A stretch of DNA of 64,000 nt from Aplectana chamaeleonis (lineage: Eukaryota; Nematoda; Chromadorea; Rhabditida; Cosmocercidae): NCBI GenBank assembly GCA_029168955.1, contig JAPDOI010000139.1, forward strand, positions 186,001 to 250,000, written 5' to 3'. The notes under the pieces are model-generated. The model searched no databases and was not told the origin of the DNA. It was given only the letters and a program-made list of their open reading frames with translations. This document shows positions 57,001 through 64,000 of the stretch, one piece after another (within the stretch, counting starts at the first letter, position 1; each line of letters starts with the position of its first letter). A program made the translations under genes and the position numbers.

Positions 57001-57842
57001 GTGACAGTTTCTGAGAAGTTTGTATATCACCTTGTAACATCCATTTCCAATATAAACTGGCTGTTGAGGCTGTGAAGTGTCCCTACCAACAGAGGATGAG
57101 CACATATCCTGAGAACCTTAACACATTTTATTGCGACCTTTAGACGAGTGTAGTAAGTGAAAGAAGTCTACCTGTAAAAAATATGTATTGTTCTTCATCT
57201 ATTCTTGGTCGAAACGTAACACAAGTGTTGTTCTGCCAGAATTCCATTGCAGTTTTGATACTATCCTTCGCTATTTCTGCTGCAATGAGCCGTAAATGAG
57301 TATTGAACAGAATCCGGTAGTTACCACAGGCACTGACCAAGAGTGTGTACTCACGCAGATCAGTGTCAAATTCGTAGGGTATGCCGGTCTGCCAGATAGT
57401 GTCCGGATAGAAGAGATCACGATAAGCCCACCTTCGACCTCGCCACCATGGTTCTCTTTCCGACGCCTTCACTATTCTTCGCAGCAGAGAGTTATTAATT
57501 AAAATGTCACCATCGTACAGAATTCCCCTGAAAGCTGGCGATTTCGCAATCAAAGCATATGGCAGAATAAAGTGTTTGTAGTCAAATACATAGTGGACTT
57601 GCTTGAACTTTCGATTCAGCTTCTTGAAGTTCCTTTCGCTCTGTGCTGCCCCAAATGGTTCGAAAAAAGCTGGCTGAAAGCAGTGCTTTAGGGGTCTGTC
57701 ATAGTATGTTTGTGCTTCTCACCTCATTCCTGCTGTTCTCTAGACCAACAATTCGTCTGATCTTCTTGAATTCGGCTGCATTGCCACTTGCTGCCCTCAG
57801 AAACTTCTTCTGAAAAGAGTTATTTCCGTGGAAGTCTTCCAT
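51019..57842 (-). CDS. Astacin metalloprotease with EGF-like and CUB domains (nas-type), 11 exons
   Basis: Secreted-type zinc endopeptidase. Phase-consistent exons on the minus strand: 57842-57723, 57673-57355, 57279-57172, 57116-57031, 56979-56848, 56648-56575, 56506-56379, 56323-56240, 56158-56013, 51615-51494, 51439-51019. Most introns are 43-200 nt; the one between the CUB halves is 4.4 kb. Propeptide: first two exons, ending after RRWAYRDLFYP. Catalytic domain: FWQNNTCVTF, GNGCYK, zinc site TSHEVGHVIGLFHHQQRYDR (56979 exon), SVMHYTP Met-turn, MGQMEGPSFLDV. Then an EGF-like CLNGGYEDPLNCGVC, and CUB (MKCGGL ... CVYHIR / GIETVKGKCQEGCY ... YRYCC). The zinc ligands are intact, and the usual E of HHEQ is Q (HHQQ). 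The EGF has five visible cysteines, one fewer than usual. No signal peptide is seen: either an upstream exon is missing, or the first exon starts at an acceptor (TCTTTTCAG near 57813). Residues after the CUB are unassigned and the true end may differ. Confidence 0.88.
51841..52371. mobile_element. Nested foldback element
   Basis: Outer inverted ends GGGGCGGCATGCACGTAC / GTACGTGCATGCCGCCCC. Inside are a second inverted pair (GGGTTAGGTTGGGGTTAGGC with its complement at about 52062-52096) and a third, very GC-rich foldback at 52103-52356 with ~120-bp arms (ACAGGCCATAAAACGGCC / GGCCGTTTTATGGCCTGT). Long ORFs in this segment on both strands arise from the symmetric GC-rich arms. Confidence 0.8.
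52731..53018. mobile_element. TIR element, GTGCTTCTCTGGGCC family, copy 2
   Basis: Same terminal and subterminal sequence as 956-1230 (TGCTTCTCTGGGCC ... GGCCCAGAGAAGCA) with TTGCGGCCGC near each end. Confidence 0.75.
53551..53799. mobile_element. Foldback MITE, GTAAGTACAGTTGAC family
   Basis: GTAAGTACAGTTGACCGCAA at left is mirrored by TTGCTGTCAACTGTACTTAC. A second inverted pair inside (AATCTGGCACTTTGCCTGAT / ATCAGGCAAAGTGCCAGATT) makes nearly the whole 249 bp foldable. Confidence 0.85.
54188..55362. mobile_element. TTAAAGGCAG-family element, long form
   Basis: TTAAAGGCAGCAGACACGTT at left and GAGCGTGTCTGCTGCCTTCA at right. Shares end regions with 21138-21495. The interior contains repeated TTACATGTAATATAAGTGTA words (54420-54540 and 54940-55075) and AAGCTTGAAGC-rich sequence (54730-54920), which may be a nested insertion. 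Confidence 0.7.
55363..56012. other. Rest of the long intron, nothing recognised
   Basis: Contains a hairpin-like pair (GTGTAAACTCGC...GCGAGTTTACAC at about 55709-55758). No missed exon was found here. Confidence 0.4.
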
Positions 57843-58075
57843 GGTTTTTGGCACAATGGTAAGAAGAAGGCAAACGTTTGTTCGGGCAAAGTGCGACTTA
57901 CCTACCCACGTTGGTGTAAAAAAACTTCAGAATTTGGGCATAGAGTTATAGGCAGTATTCATAATAAGAAAACGTACTACGTTTTTGGGTAGGTAAGTTC
58001 ACTAAGAAGAAGTTAATAAAGAAAAGTCGGTGCTATCTTTGCGGGCGGGTGGGGGGGCACTATCGCGCGATACAC
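57843..58075. other. 5' flank of the astacin gene
   Basis: The promoter and possibly a signal-peptide exon should lie here or farther right; none could be recognised. 57949-57966 (TATAGGCAGTATTCATAA) resembles a degenerate MITE end. Confidence 0.35.
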
Positions 58076-59286
58076 TTAAAGGCATCGTACGTGCTGAAAG
58101 CCACTCACCGTTTTTTCGGTTCGAAGGATTTTCTGGGCTCACCTAAGAACGTAGGGAGAGTTTGTCCGGTTAAAAATGCCTTATTGCGAACTCGGACAGT
58201 CGGGGCTTAGTGCGTCGGCACAAAGGGATCGGCAGCATCTGTGCTGTAGTTGCTGGTAACCGCAGGATATGCTGGCAACGACCAGGAGCTCCTGCTGCTT
58301 GTGCTGGCGTACTAACGCTCCGTTTATCGTGGCACGAGTGCTATTGCCAGCCCCACTCTCCTATTGTCTGCTGTCACTCTCCTCCATCGATTTGTCTGAT
58401 ATGAATGAAACTGCAGCATCCTCTTTTACGACGGCGGCGGATATATAAGGCAGCCAGTCTCGCTAAGGGGGCAGTGGGCCGTTTGAGGCCAGTCCGAGGA
58501 GGTGACCCTGTGTAACTTTACGGACGTTAATTTTAAACGCTGAGCGGATCATCCCCATGACCCATCGCGAGGGAAGCCTCCTCGTTGTGGACCGTGGCCA
58601 AGATGATGCCCTTGTTGCGGACCGCGGCGAGGATGGCCTCCTTGCTGCTGGCCGTGACAAGAATGATAGCTAACACCGGCAAGGAAGGTGGCAGTCCAAA
58701 TTCTGTCGATAATGAGCGTTAGAACGCCAACATACGTTGGCAGGATATGCTGTCGCAACCAGTAGCTCCTGCACACAACGAGCGTTAGTACGCCAGGTTT
58801 GCCTTGGCGTACTAACGGTATTGTGCCGACGTACTAAGCCGCGACTGTCTGAGAAGATAAATGAGGTCGAATGTCTCAAACTTCGTCAGAAGAGACCGGC
58901 CCTCCGTCAGTCATCTGGCACAATTTGCTTTCAGCCATCATATAAGTAAATTATCAACAATTGATACAGTATAGCTGAGGGGAAGTTGCTGGAATATACC
59001 ATACGATTACGTGAAAAATGACTTCTCTACACACATCGATTACCCTTTTCTTCTCCACAAATCACTCGAAAGGAAAGAATAAAGTTCATTTGATCGTGAT
59101 ATCGTTGGTCGAAACGGTGATCTCTAACGATCGACTCTTGGATTGAGATATTTTCGGTCTGAAAAAGGCGTTTTCGGTGATTTTTTCGCGACTTTTCCAA
59201 GGCTGCTGTTACATAGGGTACTTACATAGGGTCTCATTGTAAATAGAAAACTCGAAAACGAAATCCATCGTGAACGATGCCTTTAA
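58076..59286. mobile_element. TTAAAGGCATCGT variant of the MITE family (1.2 kb)
   Basis: TTAAAGGCATCGTACGTG at left and CGTGAACGATGCCTTTAA at right share a 13-bp inverted end related to the TTAAAGGCAG family. The interior includes copy 3 of the dispersed repeat (58470-58680) and repeated GTACTAACG words. No transposase. Confidence 0.55.
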
Positions 59287-61447
59287 CCACGTCCAATTTG
59301 CCGTGCCGCACTGAATTTGAGAATCTACCCGGGTTCCCCCCCTGCCAAAATTAGGAGCGTCGTTGCGGCACGAAAAAGTGGGTGTGGCCAAGTGCCGCCC
59401 CGTTGCGATAGCACCGAAAAATCCCACAGAGACCTCAAATACCGGAGAAAATTTGTTTGAAGAAATCTCTGAGAAAAGTTAATGACGCCTGTCTAGCTGT
59501 TTCGGGAGGCTGCGGACAACGCATCGAACCTGAACTCGGTGAAATGGTTTCGCTCTTCAAAATTCCTAGACAAGTGGTTTTGTTTTCTTATTCCTGTACC
59601 AGAAGTTCTTTGAAAATAAGAGGGGTCAATGTACATGCTGGGATGTTAGAACCTTTTGCGATGTAGAATATTCAAAAATCCGGTGAATGTTTTCACGGCA
59701 AAACGAACACAGGACAACTGTTATAGGACGTGGGCAGAGTGACCCAATGAGTCAGCCGGACCGCAGGATTTTGATCCGCTTCCTGCTCGTTTTTCGCCGT
59801 TCTTTGTTCCAAGGCTAGCTTATATAGACCCAAAGCTCAGTTTTCTGCCAAGAAATGGGGAGTTTTCCCTTTGTGAGCACTGCCTTTAAAACCCGGTGGA
59901 GGGAGAGAAAGTGCAATTTTGACGTGTGTGAAAGCTGTAAGAAGCTTATGTAACCTGGGGCAAGAAGGAATTTGAATTGATGACAACATTGACAATGGTT
60001 CCGAATGAGCGCGAGTGAGCTGTTCGTCTCCGTTAGGTCCCGCCATGAAGAATTCAAAACTGTTCACCGGCTTGAAGGCAGTGTTCACGAATAAAAAGTT
60101 GCAGGGTTTTTGTGGCTAAAAAGTAAGCGTTTGGTCCCTCTAAGGATATTAAGAACGGAAATGCGGCGAAAAATGGCCGGTAGGTGTGTGAAAGTTTCGT
60201 GGGCCAGCCAACCCGTTGGGCCACTGCGCCCACGTCCTATAACAGTTTCCCTGAAATCGTGGTTAGAATAGCGATGGTTTCCGATCAAAAGCCCCATTCT
60301 TCCCTTCATTCTCAACGTCTCTCTTTACTCAGGTCAGCTCGCACACATCGTTTTGTGTAGTTTAGTACCCATAGTTAGGAAATATAGCCAAGACGCCCCA
60401 TCAAACGCTCGCATTTGTGAGAGATAAAGGTTTCAGAAAAAGGGCGAAGAAGAGCGTTTAAACTAGCGCTCACGCCTTTTCTGAAGGTCCGTTTGCTGCG
60501 GACAAAGAGAAATTAACTTGAGAAAATGATTTTGAGCCTAAAACTTTTGAGTTAAGGAACGAATGCTCCAATTGTTGGTTTTTGTGGACTCTGTGTAGGC
60601 GTAATCTACTCAAAAGGCGGGCCAGGAACACTATTTGAAGCAAATTTTAGATCGATTAGACTGCCTAGCTCGATCTTTTGACGCTAATCTAGTTATGGAA
60701 TTCAGGACAGTTGATCTTCATGGATAACACGAAAACGAAGGTCCTCGTCAAGAGTGCTTTCAGACTGCATTGCGTCGTAGGCGGCAGCTAGTGAAACGTG
60801 CGCGGCGCGCAACGCGGATCTGTTATCCAGCGTCTCCAACTCCGACCATGTGTCCCGCGCTATAATGATAGAATCACATCAAAAAATGATAACGGGATCG
60901 TGCTGCAGTCACACGCTTGGGTTGGTCCCATCTCCTGACCAAAACATTGGTATACTCAAAGTGGGATTAGAGCAGGTCAATTGGAGATATCTCTCGATTT
61001 ACTTCCATTGCATGAATTTTAATTTACGATAAATTACGATTCACGGTCCAAAATGTCATAAACCGTAAACGGTAATTACGAGACCAAAAAACACCGTAAA
61101 TCGTAAACGGTAATTACGCACACCCCTGCTCTCGACGCTCCTCAACGCTGGGGCAGCCCGTGCCCGCAAATTAGCACAGGCGAACACCCCCCCCCCACCT
61201 CGTATTGATTCATTTGAAAACGTTTGATCGGGTGATCAGTCACTCGAGCCGGCGTAACGGGTGATGATTTCCCAAGGTTTTCGACTTCCGTGATGGGATT
61301 ATGGAAAACAAGGGCAATAGTTTTGATACAGGTTTAATGCCACCTGCTTCAGTTATGGAGCAGTACTCAGATACACGCGGCTTAGTAAGGCAGCACGAGG
61401 GGATTACTAACGCAGTTACTCGTCTAGGTGAAAGCCGCTTTCGTTCC
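59287..61447. other. Intergenic with two stray MITE ends
   Basis: GAGCACTGCCTTTAA (about 59876-59890) and TTGAAGGCAGTGTTCACGAA (60072) are opposite ends of the TTAAAGGCAG family facing away from each other. Their partners were not found. No gene recognised. Confidence 0.4.
61015..61128. mobile_element. hAT-type terminus with TTACGR subterminal repeats
   Basis: Runs of TAAATTACGATT, CCGTAAACGGTAATTACG (twice) end in ACGCACACCCCTG, the same terminal 13 bp as the hAT-type element at 24706. One end only. Confidence 0.45.
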
Positions 61448-61705
61448 CCCAACTGCTGCCAAGGGCGGCACGTTGTGTCCTCTTGCTCCGCTCACTGCCC
61501 CAACTGCTGCTAGTATAGTTGCCTCACGTGCTGCTACAGTCGCCCCAACTGCTCCAGTCGTCTCCCCAACTGCTGCTCCTGCTTGTGGCCCCAACTGCTG
61601 CTCCTAATTGTGGCCCCGACTGCTGCTCCTCAATGTGGCCCCAACTGTCGCTTTTCTTTAACCAATTGCTGCTCCTCATCATGGCCCCAATTGCTGCTCC
61701 TGATT
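61448..61705. repeat. CTGCTCC-rich minisatellite
   Basis: About eight degenerate units of roughly 27-33 bp based on CCCCAACTGCTGCTCCT and TGTGGC. Similar words occur at 10425-10495. Confidence 0.75.
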
Positions 61706-62453
61706 TATGATCTTTCCTTTTTTTCTCATAACCCTTCTTCGGAAGGGGATGTGTCGAGCTCAGCAGCAGCGCTGCGTCGACAAATCAAAAAGTAAGACCT
61801 TAGTGAGGCTAATTGATAACTTTAACGGGTGTTTCATCCTTGCTGATATCCATTGATCTTCGCCACAATTGGAGGAAATGATGCCGGCACTACGGGCTGT
61901 CTCCTGCCCACCCTATGCCAAATCGTATCTGGCACGAGTTAGCGAGATTCGTTCAACACAGGCCTCGGTCAATAGTGAATGTGAGTGTCTCCAAAAACAT
62001 TTCTTGACATAGAATTTCTCTATACCTTGAACAGGAATTGATTTTCACTTGGTTTCGTGACTGTAGAGATTTGAATTAGGCTTGATAATCTGTTCCTCTC
62101 GTTTTGAAAGACGATTTATTTATTTATTTATTCAATACGCTACATAGGGCAGACGTTAAAAAAAGGGCGTAGAATATGATACAGCAGAAAAACAAATTGA
62201 AAAATTACCACGCAAGAAGAATACTCGTAGCTTTGCGTTTGAAAGAAAGAAAAGAACGGGGTACATAATCCGAACTTAATTTTAAGGAGGCGAATGCCGA
62301 ACTAGCCGTACATATGAAACTGTTCAATCTGAGATTAGTTTCGGGAAGCCCAGAACGAATTTTCTCCGAGTCTCCACGTGTAGAATTATGACTTTCTTCG
62401 TAGAAAAAGTTATATCCACATACTCCAAGAATAAAGTTCTCCTCAAAATATTC
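61706..62453. other. Intergenic with a short (TTTA)n run
   Basis: (TTTA)5 at about 62113-62133; nothing else recognised. Confidence 0.4.
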
Positions 62454-63009
62454 TTAAAGGCAGTGGTCACGATGAAAAACGTAATCGAAAAAACTACAAA
62501 AATCAGCTGAGATCAAAAACAGCTGAAAAACTATGAAGGTAGAGCGGTTAAAAACAGGCTGGAATTAGAGTTTCTAGGGCCCAAAGAAGCCAGTTCGTGC
62601 ACACGTGCACAGCGTCGACCAAAAAGATCGCCGTCTCATGCCGAGCAGTCAAAAATCATCGACATTCAGAGAAAGAAATAATTGCAAATTTACCTAATGA
62701 AAACAGTTGAACAATGAAAGCAAGCACTTCAGTGAATGTTTTCGACTAGTGTTTACATAAATTCGAAGGTTCATTGATTGCAATTCAATTTCAAGCTAGC
62801 TGATGTTCTCGATATAAGACGTCATCGATGACGATGATGTGGAGAGGGCTCGTCCACCAACAAAAGACAAGAAATTTCAGGATTCAAATTTGGCCCAAAA
62901 CAGTGGTTTTTTCGCGATTTTTTCTTATAGGTCCTACTACTCGAGACCCAGAAAAGGGTTTAGGGAGAAAAAGACGACAAGCATATTTGATCGCGACCAC
63001 TGCCTTTAA
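62454..63009. mobile_element. Complete MITE, TTAAAGGCAGTGGTC subfamily
   Basis: 556 bp with inverted ends TTAAAGGCAGTGGTCACGAT / ATCGCGACCACTGCCTTTAA. TTAA at both outer ends could be a target duplication. Reference copy for the degraded element at 46537-47094. Confidence 0.85.
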
Positions 63010-64000
63010 GTCGCTGAAATTCGCTCTGCTTAGAGGAATGTCCAGGGTTAAATGGATTTCAAATATCACAGTATTCATCGTTTTTTGATCTTTCTGTAAA
63101 TGGTGATTTCTTCTCTTTCGAAAACAGCGATTTTTGAATTTCTTGAACATTTTTTCTTATTTCTAAATTATTGTCGTGAACATTCTCCGGAAGAGCTCAA
63201 ATAATTAATTTCATTGGAAAATTTTTTCGGCTTTGAATTCTGTGAGCATTGTGCTTTTCCTGAAGAAAAAGTATTCCTCACTTTGCTTAATTTTTTTGCA
63301 GACCATCGCCGCTCAGCATTTGAAAAATACAAGTCTTCGCCCAAAACCAAAACAATTGGTTTTTCTATGGAAAATGCTAGCAAAGTTTGAGTTTATGGAG
63401 ACGCATTTAAGAGTCAGAAGGTGATTTTTTACATTTTCCGACTTACACCTTCCAGATCTAAAAAAGGCAAATTGTGCAAATCTGGAAGAACCCGCTAAAT
63501 AAATCCTTATAGAAGAGCCGAACGTCTCTCGAATTTTTGGCCAGTTTCACAAAATCATCATCCGATGATAATGACGACTCATCCCTTTTTCCAGAGCAAT
63601 TCATCAGTTTTTTAGCCGAGATGAACCGTTCAAATCGCTCGCAAGGAATTACTTTTCTAGAGGGTGCCATTTTAAATTGACATTTTCTTCAGAGTGAAAC
63701 GACGTTTGATTTGATAACTAGTAAAATACCAAAAGTTTTTTTAAGACTCGTTCCAACGAAAATGTGAATCTTGCATAAAAGTACCAGATTTGAGAGGTCG
63801 CACGCTGATAAAAGTGAGCTCTCCGCGCAGTTCATTGGCCGCCACCGCGCGTTTAGCCGGAGATTGAGTCATAGAAGGGCGACCAGTTGGAGATGAAATG
63901 GAAAAAAAAGTTGAAAAATGGCTTCAAGCAGTTGGCAGTTAATAGCGTCAGGTCGCGGCGACTTGGCGATTGGTTGGAAGCGTGCCCTGGTCGACGGCGA
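63010..64000. other. Terminal stretch, nothing recognised
   Basis: The minus ORF 63670-63458 (ERFERFISAKKLMNCSGK and following) is short and Lys/Ser rich. It could be part of an exon but has no recognisable domain. Confidence 0.35.

Overview
This is eukaryotic, almost certainly nematode, DNA. A multi-exon astacin metalloprotease gene with very short introns, an exact copy of the 22-nt nematode SL1 spliced leader, a Pao/BEL retroelement with a phlebovirus-G2-like envelope region and a dense load of foldback/MITE elements together suggest a clade V strongylid (hookworm-like) worm. The species is inference only. There is no bacterial-style operon, CRISPR array or rRNA gene. Host coding content is low and most of the window is mobile or repetitive DNA.

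Layout. 0-0.6 kb: 5' part of a minus-strand astacin gene that runs off the left edge. 0.9-2.2 kb: two small TIR elements. 2.7-7.3 kb: two head-to-tail copies of an unusual composite element (leader, 42-bp minisatellite, large foldback), one carrying a further insertion. A truncated third copy lies at 12.7-13.6 kb. 9-12 kb: a tRNA-like remnant, a TIR element and a 21-bp minisatellite interleaved with C-rich tracts. 15.4-16.0 kb: a 580-bp ACGG array.

17.3-28.2 kb: a decayed Pao/BEL element on the minus strand. In element order it has LTR, gag (CCHC), protease, RT N-terminus (RT core deleted), integrase (last catalytic Glu replaced), DUF5641-type C-terminus, envelope-like region, an extra CCHC zinc-knuckle ORF and an interrupted LTR containing the SL1 sequence. 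A 2.1-kb hAT-type element with an 8-bp target duplication splits the integrase.

23.8-40.7 kb: one 16.8-kb palindrome centred near 32.25 kb. Each ~8.4-kb arm holds part of the hAT element, the gag-pol half of the Pao element and about 4 kb of unassigned sequence, with an RTE-like LINE fragment at the centre. The right arm carries many small indels relative to the left, so a long-read fold-back artefact has to be excluded before this is taken as biology.

40.7-51 kb: intergenic sequence with MITEs, hAT-type ends, hairpins and an unrecognised ORF cluster at 45.1-45.8 kb. 51.0-57.8 kb: a minus-strand astacin gene (propeptide, protease, EGF-like, CUB) resolved into eleven exons in consistent phase. 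Its one long intron (4.4 kb) contains four foldback/TIR elements. 58-64 kb: more members of the TTAAAGGCAG MITE family and a CTGCTCC-rich minisatellite.
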